The notes: a model not told the origin generated them from the letters alone. Positions 40,819-53,041 are shown, counted from the first letter of the stretch. The stretch: DNA of 64,000 nt from Amylostereum areolatum (GCA_012932865.1 SAXG01000013.1:62001-126000); one strand, 5' to 3'. Program-made: numbers and translations.

Positions 40819-41906
40819 TCCTTGCTTCAGGGAAAGCTCTTCCGCAAATGCCCTAGCGCCAAGGTCCTCAATTAGCGGTTCCGTTTTAGAATGGTGCCCT
40901 TCTAAGGCGGTCTATTACGTTCCAAAGGTGTCCTACGGTCAAGTCCGAGGTTTTTACGAGGTTCCCCATTGTCATTGTACGGACTCATCTGGCTAAATAC
41001 GTTTCCTGTATGTATGTGTGATCGAGGAATGAGCTGAACAACTGAATTTATTACACATCCTCAAGGACCATTATAAGCTTGTCCATGACGGGGAGCGGTC
41101 GCACCGAACGGCGGGAAAGACTGGAACACCTCCGTTTGTGATGTCTTCGATGGTATGATTTCGGCGTCGCGGTCCGCCCATTGTGCACGACGACGACACA
41201 CACGGTACTCTGTGTGTCATCTATCCTCTGTTCTGGCTCCTTTGGCGAACGGCGTGAAACCCTCGATTTAAGGCAAAGGTGGTTGTGGGGTGTGTCGGAC
41301 GTGTGGGTAGGTACCGGTGTCGGCCGTCTTATGCAGATAGTCGGAAGACCACGCGCCTTGTTCTACGCGGTAGCCTTGGTCATGACCGTCATCGTGAAAT
41401 CTCAGACGAGCACAACGCTCACCTGCACGGGGCGCCGCGAGCACTCTCCAGCTCCCGATTTTAACCAACACTGTGTAAACCACCGTGGAACGATTACGTC
41501 CACGGGGTTCCCGCCGCTGGAGGTCGAACATGACAGCATCTTGCCTCGCTTTTCCTTCCTCGCGTTGCAGAGCGTCGTGATTCCAGAGCTTAATCTTGTG
41601 GATACACCGGCGATAGTGTGTCTGGTCGGGATAGTGGTGTTAGCAGCTCCGCTTCGTGACGCGCGGGGCCCAGGAACCGAGATCTGGGTGTTACACTTGA
41701 CAGAATGGCTGCGAGTGCATCGGAAAAGTCAACGGCGCCGTACTGTGTTCATGGCGTCGATCGAACGAAAAGACGGCTGCGAGAGTGTTGGATGTTTCGT
41801 CATCTGGGTGTTGCATGTGAAGGTGTTGAAGGTGCTACCTCTGTGTCCGTTCGAGTGCTCGGAGGTGTGCCCCGAAAGCGCCACTGAATGAACGCCGCAT
41901 GCGCGT

Positions 41907-44000
41907 TTAACCTTCTTCGCGAAACGTTCTAGCCATGCCGTCATTGTGTATATCATCTTTTCGGTTGGTCAGCCCTGTAACGCGGCTTTCTGCAAAGTCG
42001 ATGTGCAGCGTCCGATGGCTCCGTGTGTTGTCCTGTATCTGTTGTACCGAAGAGCAACATGCCTTGGCGAGTAGTGCCGTGCACCATGAACTTTCCGGAA
42101 GGTTGAAATCCATCCGGCTTCCCGAGATCATGAAGACGATTTTATTGTCGTGGACGCGCCCGAAGAGCATCGTCATCATGCGCAAGGTTTCATGGTAATT
42201 GATGGATATGGGGCAAGGTATAGGAAGTGAGATTCTCGACCGGCGCGGATTAGGCGGGCCATGACTGCGGCCATCTGGGAGAGGAAGATCTGCAATCAGA
42301 CCAAGGAGAATGCGCCGACCACTACAGCACGTGCTCTTAAGTAACCCGACACCCGGACAAGCGAGCTGATCCCATGTGGTGAAGAGGGCTAGAGCGGGTG
42401 GTTGGGTGGCCTCCGATGACAACGTGATCAATTTCGATTTCGGTCGTCCGGCGCCAAATGCTTGCGGGGTCCGAAATCCATTCAATGACATCTTGATGAC
42501 TCCTTGATACATCTGGGAGGATTCGGGTGTGCATGAGGCAAGATGTTTACTAGGGCAAATCTCCCCAGAACTGGATTGGAAGATAGGGCGGAGGCTCGCC
42601 TCACTACATTCAGCGTGGTAGGTTGTGGGATCACCATCGGCCAGTTCCAAAGACGTCCATGCGTCGTCGGCATCACGGAAACGAGGTCCTGTGCATCATC
42701 GTCCTCCGAGAAGAGCGTGCAGAATCGGACCTCCTTGACAGTCACCATTAGAGTGTTTGCCGTCACAAGAACCTGTCCGGATAATCCCCAACTTAATATA
42801 GCATAGATGGGATGACGCGACGCCAAAGCGCATCACCCATCACCGCTTGCCATGGCGAATCGGTTTCTCCGATGTCCTTGATGGTGCAAGAATCCGACGG
42901 GGCTGCACTCATGAAAATGTTTGCCGGTTGCACGGCTCTGGGCAGCCTTGTTTGAGAATTTGGTCCAGTTTTGCTGTTGGGCAGGTAGCCACTGAGGCCG
43001 TGCGGCCCGACGGGAGGCTTGCGAACGGATGTCCTTCGGGATGTTTCCGATTGTCCATGTAGACCGGGCGGTATGCTGTCTCCGTGAAGATAGTCGTGAG
43101 CTGAGTCTTGTCTGATGATTTGATGAGGTGGATGAATTGTTGCGGCCAGGGATTTTGTTGCTCAATGCTTGCTGCGGGAAGAGAAAATTTGTGTTAGGTC
43201 GTAGATCTGAACCGTAGATATATGCCAAGCACCTTCACGTACCACCACCACCAAGTGCCCCGTGTTCATCTCATCGTACATCGATCGTCATGTCGGCTCT
43301 TGGAGTGCGCTCCGTGACCGTGATCAGGTGTTGCGCAAATTCGGGGTCGCCGTACAAGCGCGCGGATGCAAGAACAATGTCGGCGAAAGTACACCTCAAA
43401 GTTCTCCACCGACCTGGAATCTCCTCCATCGTGAACTGTCGGCCGACCATGCAGTTGCGTCGTCGATGATCTCTTGTTGAGCTAGGCCGACGAGTCATAA
43501 TGAAAGAGTCGAGTTTCCTCGCCAAGCTAAAGTCAAAAGAGGGTAATGAGCTTGAACTTGACGCGTGATCACTGGCAATTTGGGATGCATACCCTCTTCC
43601 ATCTGGAGGAGCTTCAATAGACCGCGGTCGATGTTTGGGCCCACGTGTTTTGGCCCATAAGCCAATGGACCACAGTCGAGTTTTCTACGTTGAACGGTGC
43701 CCAGATGTTTCCCGCAAAAAAACTCCCAAGTTCCAAATTTTGGCCCGAACGCAGAGTGTCGTACTGTGACGCAGATCCTCTCTAAAGTGAGAGGTCGCGC
43801 CAGCGCTCTGCTCGTGAACGGCACGATCGTTCTGGTGCACCCATAGCTTTTTCCCTTCAACACGTTGCCGTTCTTCGGGTGTAAAGCGGCCAAAGTATCT
43901 TGCTGCGGAGCCGCTAGTCTCGTCTTCAGGCAGGTTCTCCTGGCGCCGGATTGGGGTGAATTCCGGTTGATTACGGGCTGCCATACGCGCCCTCCCGGCT
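41907..44000 (-). CDS. Possible multi-exon gene, unrecognised
   Basis: Several minus-strand frames have ordinary protein composition: PEERQRVEGKKLWVHQNDRA near 43830, LDCGPLAYGPKHVGPNIDRG near 43650, FADIVLASARLYGDPEFAQH near 43350, DKTQLTTIFTETAYRPVYMD near 43080 and DVIEWISDPASIWRRTTEIE near 42460. A possible start is the ATG near 43984 (MAARNQPEFTPIRRQ). The frame changes between pieces suggest introns, but I could not fix the joins. No domain named; the layout is reminiscent of the many lineage-specific basidiomycete hypotheticals. Confidence 0.27.
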
Positions 44001-44754
44001 CCTCAAAGTTTCGCACATCCACCTCTTCCTACCGCTTCATCTTCTTCCGGTTGTTCCTTTGATTCCTGTCAGAGACCGACATAGAGCCTGAAAACATTGT
44101 CCGACATCCATAGGAGTTTGCACGAGGATTATCGCGGGCAGTGTGCCAGCGGATTGTCGAGTCCTAGTTCGGCAGTGTATAAACTTCCGCAAAGTCCGTC
44201 TCGGGCCGACGCCCGTGGTTCTCTGCGATGAGGTTTCTCCGCAACTGAGGATTTGGGCGGTGCCATAAGACCGGGGACAGGCTTTCTTGAAGAGCCTGGT
44301 ATGGCGTGTGAGCCGCTTTGCTTCCTCGCGCGCAGTCTGGTCTCCAGTTGGTTTTGTACGCCCGCGCGGCGAGAGTTTTTGGCTGCAAGCCGTTGCAAAC
44401 TACGGAGCCTGGCTGTGGGCAGCTGATACGCATTAGGATAACAGCGTTGTTGTTGAGGTCGTGATGTGGGAAGAGAGGGTGCGTGATATCCAATTTTCAC
44501 TATGCCGGAGAATCAGACCGCCTACAATTCACCAAGTCCGTCTAAAACTCACCAAGCCCCCCAACGGGAGAGTGCTCACGCTCCGCACAGCCCGCCCACT
44601 ATTACGAAACTCGGCCATGTCATCAAACGCGCAGGACTTGATATTTGTACCACCTCGCCGTGGTCGACATTCATTCCTCGCTCCTTGTCTTCCTCTTCCC
44701 CCACTTTCCCCTTCTCCCCCTCTTTTTCTTTCTCCGTCCCCCCCGTCAACGGCA

Positions 44755-45614
44755 ATGAGTTACCAGCGCACATTTAGAGTTCGCAGCGCAACACTCCTCG
44801 GCCTCTGGGACTCCCATCGCGGCACTTCGTCCAGCGCAGAAGGCTGCTGCTACCTGCGGGCTCGCACCAAGGCGTCCGAGGCCTCCGCTGCAGCGCAATT
44901 ACAAGCGAGAGCAAGCTCCTGTGGATGGTACGTCATATTTTCCCATCGAATCACAGACCCTTACCATTTTTGTTTTCCGCTTGCCTCCGTGGCCTTGGCC
45001 GAACTATATGTTGCATCGAGCCTGTTACTGCCGGTATGTTTGTATTGCTTGTTTGTTGGTGTCCTTCCGACGCTCACCTTCCCTCCGTTTAGCTGCGGCC
45101 AAAACGAAAGGGGGGAAAGGTGGTTTCAGGCCATGGCCCAGCGGCGAAGAGGTCAAAAACTCGGAAGTGTGAGTACGTTCGCTTTCAAAACAATCGCTTG
45201 TGTTCCCAACGGGCTGAACATTGTCGTTCCACTTTCTTTTAGAGCGCGCCTCCTCAGCTTGTTCTTAATAGGCACGATCTTTCCACCGGTTTTGCACTCA
45301 AGCTTACGTTGAAAGGGACGAAAGGCAAGGACAGGCGGTTACCTCGGGTCACACGGTTTTTCCATGATTGAGGTACATAATTTCACTTTGGTATCAGGTC
45401 CTCCGAGTTGCTGCTTGACGGATTGTTTGTAGGACGAAAACGACGAGGACGACGCATAACGGCCTCTCCCCGCTCTCCGAAGACGCATTTTGACCGATCG
45501 AAGATGACGACGGGGACGAGTTTGGCTGAGACTAACCGACCGCAGTTCCAGCTCCAGGTGAACCTCGAGGTATTTGTTTGTCCCTTAACCCCTCAAGTGC
45601 ATCAGCAGGCCTAA
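44755..45614 (+). CDS. Possible multi-exon gene, unrecognised
   Basis: A pyrimidine-rich block (44690-44745), common just upstream of fungal start codons, precedes ATG 44755 (MSYQRTFRVRSATLLGLW). A GTACGT donor near 44930 and a TTTAG acceptor near 45094 are plausible, as is a later intron ending TTTTAG near 45241. That intron leads into SAPPQLVLNRHDLSTGFALK, followed near 45530 by TSLAETNRPQFQLQVNLE and a further donor. No family recognised. Confidence 0.28.
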
Positions 45615-45639
45615 CGGATACTATAGCGTCCTACATGGC

Positions 45640-46135
45640 TCTCCAGTGCAAATTCGGCTGCGGTCGTCAAGCCCATACTTTCGTTCCCATGTTCCTTGCC
45701 TGAGTCGCCTCGATGCCCCTCAGCCGTTGCGGGACCTGTCGACTTCTACACACAAGCTCCCTTCTCCGCCGTTACTCTCCTCCGTCCGCCGTCCCTCCTG
45801 TTGCCCCCGGTCTCGGCTCCGCTCCTCCTCTTCCCTCCACCCATTCCCTGTTTCTTTCTGTCCCAGTCCCCGCCGCCGTTCCATCCGCTGCCGCTGCCAC
45901 CACCACGCTGCCGCTGCCCCCATCCTCTGCACTAACCGCTGCTTCTGCCCACCGGTGGCGCCGCCGCTCGCATCCGCTTGCCGCCGCCGCTGCCGCCGCT
46001 CCAACCCGCGCCGCTCTGCCGGCTCTGCCGCCGCCGCCGCCGCCACGGCTTCCTCCTCCTCCCTTCCACTGGCTCTCTTCCACGGCTCTTCCTGTCACAG
46101 CTGTGATGCTGCCCTCGGATAGCAGGTCCAGTTAA
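45640..46135 (+). repeat. Low-complexity GCC/CCG-rich and CT-rich stretch
   Basis: Dense GCC/CCG trinucleotides (for example around 45960-46050) and pyrimidine blocks. Overlapping ORFs in several frames translate to Ser/Pro/Ala or Cys/Arg runs. I see no gene. Confidence 0.6.
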
Positions 46136-46179
46136 CGAGATACCACTGAGGTAATGTCCGCCAGCGATACCTTTGGCTA

Positions 46180-47195
46180 ATTTTAGGTCTCATAGCGACC
46201 AATTTGCTCTTCTGCTGAATGTCCTGCTAGCGGCCGGCGTGATGCAACCTTCCTCCACCAGCCAGCACGGTCGAGGCGAGTTTCCGGAGAATACAAACTT
46301 GGGTGCTGGGGAGGCCCAGCATCATCGGACTGTTCACTGTCGATGCAATCGCACATCGTTCACTTGTATCCGCGGCGCTATTCGTCAGATTATATACGAA
46401 TCCTTCCTATTCCACGGGTTTCCCGATGCGACGCTCAGATGAGAACATCTCGCGCAATTCACTGATCCGAGCGTCGCTCTCCTCCGCGATGTCTTAGCGA
46501 CATGCACCGCCGTTTGCTCCAGGAACCCGGGTACATCAAACCGTCTCGATCCCTTGGTAGTCAGTTTGGATTTTTCCTGGCCAGCACGGTTCTCAGACCA
46601 TTTGTACTAGCCCATCGCTCGCGGGTATCTTTCGCTTAAGTTCAAGAATCCAGCGACAATCACATATCGTCGGAATGTCCCACCTGCTCCTGAAGGGTGA
46701 GCAGAGTCAAGCGGCAGTAGCTTTCGCATGTCCGGGATTTATACTACATATTTCCGTCGCACTCTCCGTGTGTTTTCACCACTGTCCTGTCTCTGTGTTT
46801 CTACTGACTTGTAGTATCATACTGTAGATGGGTTACTGGGCTGTGCGCCGTGGTCAACCTTACCGTCACCCAATCGGGATCACACTTCTACGTCACCGAC
46901 CATTTTTCGCCAAAGGGATTTCCGGGACGACTTTCCGCGGAAGGCTCCCGTTTCCAATTTCCCTCGTAACTAACGAGCGTCGCATCGCTCTCCCGACGGC
47001 AATGGTTTGCACTGGCCTTTACAGCGGTGAGTGACATCATTTGCCTCATATAATACACCTTTGCTTATCCTTGTGGTAGGTTTACGCATCTCCTTGCACG
47101 AGCGGCGATCCGGGCATCATGTCGAAGTCCCCGATTTCTGTTTTTTCTCGGCGGGGACATACCTGGATGTGTACGCGTGGCATCTGCCACTTTGA
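46180..47195 (+). pseudogene. DUF6532 domain protein, probably degraded
   Basis: The C-terminal half matches the basidiomycete DUF6532 pattern: YRHPIGITLLRHRPFFAKG, RIALPTAMVCTGLYSG, then a 53-bp intron (47027-47079, GTGAGT...GGTAG), then SLHERRSGHHVEVPDF and TYLDVYAWHL, stopping at 47193-47195. Upstream, FTVDAIAHRSLVSAALFVRL and YTNPSYSTGFPMRRSDENIS (46320-46460) resemble the N-terminal helices of the domain, and FKNPATITYRRNVPPAPEG lies near 46650. In-frame stops separate these upstream parts, so either several introns or decay are involved. DUF6532 has no known biochemical function. The family call rests on the C-terminal half. Confidence 0.6.
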
Positions 47196-47986
47196 ACGAA
47201 TGGATACCACACTCGCCCCCCCCCCGTTCTAACCACAGCTTCATGTTCCGGTTGTAACAACCGGCGGCTTTGTAAGTTGTTTCCCGACGCTTTTCAATCC
47301 ATTCCACTCATTATCTGCTAGAACGGGCCCGTTAGTCGTGCTGTCCCCGCCCCCGTGTTCCTGCTGCATTGATTGACTATACATGAATGAGTCGATGTGT
47401 GGTCCCCCTCCCCGCTACGCTAGCGGTTCACTTCGCTTTAAGTCGATTCCTCGTAATATGTGTTCGTGTACATGGTTCTCGCTCCTGCGCTATCCCCTCG
47501 CATCCGTAGCTTCATCCCCCCCTCCGCTCATGCAGTCGCTTATTACAAATCCGTGCGCGGTGCTATGTATGAAAAAGGGATACCCCTCGGGTTCCTCTAA
47601 TGGTGTCTGGAGCAAGCCACCAAAAGCCGTGACAAGGCAGAAACGGTATCTAAAAGTGAACCAACCGATGGTGTGAAAATGCTTCGGGAGCCTGTTGAGC
47701 TCAGTTTGAGACCACTGTTGGGTTGTGGCGTGGACCGAGATGTCCCGTCTTGAGACCATTAGCCCGCTAACATTAGATCTAGTAGTAAGAGGAACCTTAC
47801 CTAACAAACCACGTCAATCCTCTAACATCGCCGTTTAGTCTCAATCGCTCCAAAAGATCCAATTCGCCGAGATGTTTTTTACAGATGTGGTTGGCTTGCG
47901 CTAAGTGTTAGCTTTGATGTTGGCAGCCTGATGGGTGCGATGGCTCCGCGTTCAAAGTGACGAGATTTCGTGGACGTAGACGGTTC
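47196..47986. other. Intergenic, no supported gene
   Basis: Short ORFs on both strands with no motif and no convincing splice signals. I see nothing to annotate. Confidence 0.4.
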
Positions 47987-48729
47987 TCAGAGCTGCCCCG
48001 TTGGACATGACGTCGAAGCCCGTTCGTGCCGATTGGCGGTGGCGAGGTCGGGATGGCAGGCCCAGTTTTGACTCTCTAGCCTGGAAACGGCTCGGCGAGC
48101 GGGAGCCTGGTGGCTGGTCCTCAAGGGGGGTGGCCGTGCCCGGTGGCCTTGAAGTATTGTGGCCGCACATATCCATGGTTCCTGCGATTTGGAGTACAAA
48201 GTTGCGAAGGTGGGGGGCAGATGCGTAGCATTGGGTGAAAGGGAACGTGGGTACGACGCCAAAGGGGTTTTATAGTAGAACAAAGCTAACAAAGGATCTG
48301 CGTACGCACCGGCCTCGTGCCTGGTCCGCACAAAGACCTTTGGCATCCCACGCGACGCTGCGAAGTCTGCGCCCGTTCGGCCCCATAAAGCAAGAGGTTT
48401 TCGTGCCGTGATATGGCGAGGATATCGAATACCTGCAAACGGCGAGTTATGAATAACTAGGAAAGAGGAAACTGAACAAGGACTGGTGATCGTCACGGTC
48501 TGCCGGCCGTGACTGAGCACCTCGAAGACGAATGTGTCGATCCAGAACATGGTGTCCTTATCCCTGGGTCCCTTCGTCCTTTTGAACCAGACAAGAAGGC
48601 AAACGAGAGAGGTCTGCGATCCGATTGAATTCCGTAGAGATTGTAGTCTTCGACAAGAAGGCGTACGCCGGTCACGGTTGGACGAAGTCTGAGTGTTGAG
48701 AGCCCTTGAGGATGGCACTCTCTCATCAT
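47987..48729 (-). CDS. Possible spliced gene, unrecognised
   Basis: A minus-strand frame near 48570-48500 contains DTMFWIDTFVFEVLSHGRQT. A plausible 64-bp intron (48433-48496, GTGACG...TTGCAG) joins it to VFDILAISRHENLLLYGAER, which has normal composition. A possible start is the ATG at 48729 (MMRECHPQGLSTLRL). The downstream frame is Pro/Arg-rich. No domain recognised. Decayed T2 sequence begins about 60 bp upstream. Confidence 0.3.
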
Positions 48730-48789
48730 CTGCAGCCAGAGATGTTTAGGGTGGGAATAGTTTATCTCGTGCGGCTTGCATCCTTATGT

Positions 48790-49351
48790 CGGCACGGGGA
48801 AGAACAAGGTCAGTACCAACGTGTGTACCTACTACTACTACACAGCAGTCTGTAGGTGACGGTCGAGGGTGGTGCAAGAGTAAACAGATATCGTAGCTTA
48901 TTGTCAGCAAACGACTGTGGCGACACGCACAAGTTACGACTACCAAGCTGACATAGAAGATAGGACCAAGGTGGAGCCATATAACCGGAGACAGACGACG
49001 GGAAAGCAGCAAAGTCGGTTTGAATTGACTGCTCGAGATAAGGATATGTACAGTGAGAGCGAGCCTTATACTACAAAGAGAGAAGACTTAGGTAAGCAAC
49101 CAATTACACGTGCGATCAGTACAGCAGACCAAGTATAAGTAAGCGTCGTATTGTAAAAGGGCACAGATGATCAGATGTACAGCATGGATCAAGGAAAGGA
49201 GTCAGACCCCGGACCCGAAATGATTCCGTGGGCCCGGTCGGGATATAGATGACGGTCGGGCCACCAGTGTGAGCCGGACCGGTGATAAGCCATAACGCCT
49301 AAAGGTGAACCGATTAAAGTAAAAAAGAAATTGATAGACCCGTTCATGACA
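48790..49351 (-). mobile_element. Degraded 5' fragment of a T2-family element
   Basis: 48902-49351 is a T2-type LTR (TGTCAGCAAACGA...TTCATGACA) and 48790-48901 is the adjacent leader, matching 31840-31952. The match is interrupted by many single-base insertions and deletions. Gag and pol are absent. The sequence ends 77 bp before an assembly gap. Confidence 0.85.
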
Positions 49352-49428
49352 CGGTGCGTACGGGCGAAGTCAACCCTTCCAAAGCTCTTCAGGTCACGGT
49401 GCAATCTCATAATCATGGTTCCCTCTTA

Positions 49429-49453
49429 NNNNNNNNNNNNNNNNNNNNNNNNN
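49429..49453. other. Assembly gap, 25 N
   Basis: A run of 25 N joins a T2 fragment to a T1 fragment. The true distance is unknown, so adjacency across it should not be interpreted. Confidence 0.99.
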
Positions 49454-50887
49454 TCCTTGACCGGTTTCGTCGATACACGTACCACTTCTTGGTGACGCTG
49501 TCAAACTTGAATTCCTGGGGGGAAAGAGGACAGTGGATTGGTGGGGCAGTGGGGAGGAGGATGCGTGGGTGGGTAGAGGAAGGTGGTAAGGATGTCGGTT
49601 GCAAGATCAAAGTCTTCTCGTTGTGAGATCCTCACCTCCTTGAAAGTACCAGTCTTGTCTGCTTTCTTTGGGAGGGTTGTGGGCCAGTATACTGGTCTCT
49701 TGGTGTCTAGGGAGGTGAGGACGGAGTACTCGTACGGACAATAGTCGCGGAAGATACCCGGGGGAAACACGGGGTGGGGGGACGGTGGAAGGTTTGGAAA
49801 GCGATAGTTCTAGAAGAAGTCGTCTGCAACGGGGCGACAACCGAGGAGTTTCTAGGTGAGGTAGCCGGCTTTTACTGCTGGTGGATCTTGTGTTTGTAGT
49901 GGTGGCGACGAAGGGTCTTACCCTGATGGTAGGACGGAGAACTGGTGGTGGGGTAGATTTAGGGGTCCAGCGATTTAAACTGGGAGATGGAGGTGAAGCT
50001 TGTCTGGAGGATCGGGTTGGGAGTGTTCTGGATGAGGTAGGTGTGGTAGGTGGGGGCGTGGAGGGTGAACTCGAGGTGTTCGAGATCTACTGTTGATGCA
50101 CATAGTGATCTGGTGTGTAAAGGGCGAGGACGACCGTACCGTGATCCTTATGCCACCCTCCACTCGAAAGTGCAAAAGTTGAGACCGTGTGCAGTCCACG
50201 GGTCCTTCTTGCAGAGGTTCTGGATGGGGGCGAGGCAGTTGACGGTGACAGCGTCGGACCAGGAGTAGGGTAGAGTGCGTCGTCCTGGGGGGTGATTGGT
50301 TTACCGTCGAATGGGAGGAAGACCGGTGCATTTGGGAGATCCGTGGGTGTAGGGGTTTTCGTCGTAGAACGCGTAGAGAGGGGAGGGTAGATGGGGAGAG
50401 AGGTGCGAGGTAGGGGTAGGGATAGACTGTCCAGGTGTCAGAACGCAGTTTATGAGACCGATGGAACCACCTAAGTTGCGACGATGGGAGGAGCAAGAGA
50501 GAACAAATGGGCAACAATGGGAGGAGCAAGAGAGAACAAATGGATTGAGAGTGCCAAGTCTAGGGTAGTGCAATGCGGAGCTACAGTATCGTATGATGAG
50601 ATGGACAGTCTAAGGAAAAGGAAAAAAAAGATACTGTCCTTATATACAAGTGGAACAATGGTGCAATGTGATGTGATAGTGGTGCGAGCGGGGAGAACAA
50701 TAAGAAAGGAGTCATGGGGCGGAGGATGGAAGTCCGGAGTGATGATGTCATAGATAAGGATGTGGAACCCCGCTCGGAATTCGGGCAATGACGTCGTTGA
50801 AGCATGTGATGCAAAGGCAAGTCATGTGCCGTGACACGTCGTGTGTACGAGGTCTGCAAACAAAGAGAAATGGAGTGATCTGTGACA
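49454..50887 (-). mobile_element. 5' fragment of a T1-family element (T1-C)
   Basis: 50436-50887 is a 452-bp LTR (TGTCAGAACGCAG...TGTGACA on the plus strand) homologous to the T1 LTRs. 49454-50435 is the ATG-free leader region, including the amber codon (CTA at 49810-49812 on the plus strand). The fragment is cut by the gap. It is more diverged from T1-A than T1-B is and carries an extra stop about 12 codons before the shared TAG. Confidence 0.85.
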
Positions 50888-51690
50888 GTTTTGTGCTTAG
50901 TCAGATCACAATTTGTGACTGATGGCATCATTGTAACAGCACATCAGAAATCACAACAAAATGCCCCAGACGTTGCACAAGTCCTCGTGGAGCCGGTTCG
51001 AGTGCAAAAACATCTGGAGCCGAGACTAATCTTCACCATGTCCTCTATATCGCATCGCACGCATGTGAGGTCCCCCACGCTCCACGTGCTCGATGCGCTC
51101 AGCTTACACAAGGCCTCATCGATCTCTTCAACTGGAGAATCATCGAGGCCACTTGCCATCTCACATGGACGGGGGCATTTTCAACCACACCATGGAGATC
51201 GGGCCCTCATTCCAGTGGAAGGAAATTTGGGTGGTTAAAATGGCTATCCAGCATGAAGTGGTAATCGTCATCGTCCTGCCCCTGAGGTGTTATGCTAACA
51301 TCAAACATAGCAGATGGCCATTGCGGTTGTTAGGGTGCATCAGCAAATTATCGAACTTTGTTTCACCTGTTACGCCATGTTTTTGCTTCTTTCGGTCTTG
51401 CACAATGTGCGAAACAGTGTGAAACAGTCAAAACATGCCAACACATCAACATGTCCCCAGGCCATGTCTGATTGCTCAACATGCATGAGTTAGCCAATGA
51501 ATAGCCAATCTATCCCAATGAACACACAACTTAGAATCTCCAACAGTTATATAGGTTAGTAATAGCTGGCAACTTAGTACAACAGTTCAACACAGTTTGA
51601 ATACATCCAAAACATCATCTATCAGGATCAAAACAAATTCCGTTCAAAACAATGCAGCTATTCAATTCATAATAGGAATGTAAATATTGT
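50888..51690. other. Intergenic, no supported gene
   Basis: AT-richer DNA after the T1-C LTR. A plus-strand ORF at 51093-51422 and a minus one at 50944-51159 have no motif. Nothing else seen. Confidence 0.4.
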
Positions 51691-51699
51691 AGGCAGTAG

Positions 51700-52394
51700 G
51701 GTACGGAACAATGAGGGTGCGGTGGAGACGCGGGCCGCGGCGACGAGACAACAGGGCAGGGGCGTCGAGAGCCAGATGTTGGCATTGAGGGTGACAAGAC
51801 CGTTGGCGCTGGGGGCGACGTGCATTGGCGTTGGGGGCGACGTGCGCGTGGGTGTTGGGGGATGACAAGACTGTAGGGGGCGACGAGGGCGTGGGAGATA
51901 CAAGGGCGTGGGGGGCAATGAAGCCGTCGGCGGCGGGGGACAACGCGCGTCACCATGGGGGCGACGGGCGTATTGGCGTTGAGGGCGGGGGTGTGGGCGT
52001 TGAGGGTGACAGGCATGGGCGTTGGGGCGTTGAGGGCGGCTCAGTCGTTGAGGGGTGGCGAGGGCGTGGGGGGTGACGAGGGCGTGGGGGGGTGACGCGG
52101 GCACGGGGGGGTGGGGGTGACGAGGGCGCGGGGGGTGACGAGGGCGCGGGGGGGTGACGAGCCGTGGGGGTGGGGTGCCACGCATCACTGTGGGGCGAAA
52201 AAGGTGTTGCGATGAGGGCAACGTGCGTTGGCGTTGGGGTGAAGCGCCGCATTGGCGTTGAGAGCGATGGGTATGGGCGTTGAGGGCAATGGGCGTGGGC
52301 GTTGAGTGCGACAGTGAGGTCGTTGGGGTGGGGGGTGACAAGGGCGTGGGGGGGTGCAAGGGCGTGGGGGGGTGACAAGGGCGTGGGGGGGGGT
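51700..52394. repeat. G-rich imperfect minisatellite
   Basis: Irregular tandem units such as GGTGACGAGGGCGTGGGG and GGCGTTGAGGGCG fill this stretch. A larger unit (a CACGC...GGGGG phrase followed by GGCGTTGAGGG) recurs near 51945, 52165 and 53040. Long Pro/Thr/His ORFs on the minus strand are by-products of the repeat. Confidence 0.8.
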
Positions 52395-52402
52395 GACGTG
52401 GC

Positions 52403-53034
52403 AGACTCTTCACGGTGGCTATACTCGTGAGTACCTGTTGAGTACCTGTAAGGCACATCCGTGGGTATTGCCACCGCGGATACGGTACTCGTGTGCCTGA
52501 TACTCGTGAGAGTACAGGTATGACTTTTGAGCTCACAGGTTACCTGGCAAGTACCTGTCAAATACCTGTCAGCTACTTTGGCAGTATAATTACAGATAAT
52601 ACTGTTGGATTGATATAAGCATTCTTCTTGCAGATCCTTATGTACTGTTGTTTCTATTGTGGCCCCTTTCTCATCATTTCCTCTCCTCCCCTCACATATA
52701 TCGGCTGAAAGCCTTGTGTGGTATGCTGTATCATATTCTGATACATGTTTACCTGTACTTAAATGTTACTAGCAGTATCCTTGCCTTGAAGATGGAGTGT
52801 CAATATGCCTAACAGAGTTCCAAGATGAGTCTAAGAAGGCCACTGCTGCTGCTTGTATCATATTTTCTAGGAACAACAGGTACTGTCATACCTGTGGTAT
52901 CCGCGAGTGGGAGTATCCGTGCCACAGGTACCTGTGTGCCTTTACTCGTGAGAGTGGGAGTATAAGATCTGGAGCCACAGGTACCTGTCTCAAGGTTGCA
53001 GGTACCTGTAAGAGTGCACTCGTGAAGAGCTCTA
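52403..53034. mobile_element. MITE-like non-autonomous DNA element
   Basis: A 632-bp segment interrupts the G-rich minisatellite. Its ends are inverted: AGACTCTTCACG on the left and, reverse-complemented, TAGAGCTCTTCACG on the right. The bases ACGTGGC flank both sides (52396-52402 and 53035-53041), and 7 of 8 match if extended by one base. Both subterminal regions (about 170 bp each) carry many copies of the palindrome ACAGGTACCTGT or its halves and of ACTCGTGAGAG, in inverted arrangement. The middle is AT-rich. A duplication of 7-8 bp and subterminal motif arrays suggest a hAT-type origin (inference). No transposase is encoded. Confidence 0.65.
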
Positions 53035-53041
53035 ACGTGGC

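Noticed and set aside
51667..52561. Long minus-strand Pro/His/Thr ORFs
   Set aside because: They run through the G-rich minisatellite in more than one frame, so they are repeat by-products, not genes.
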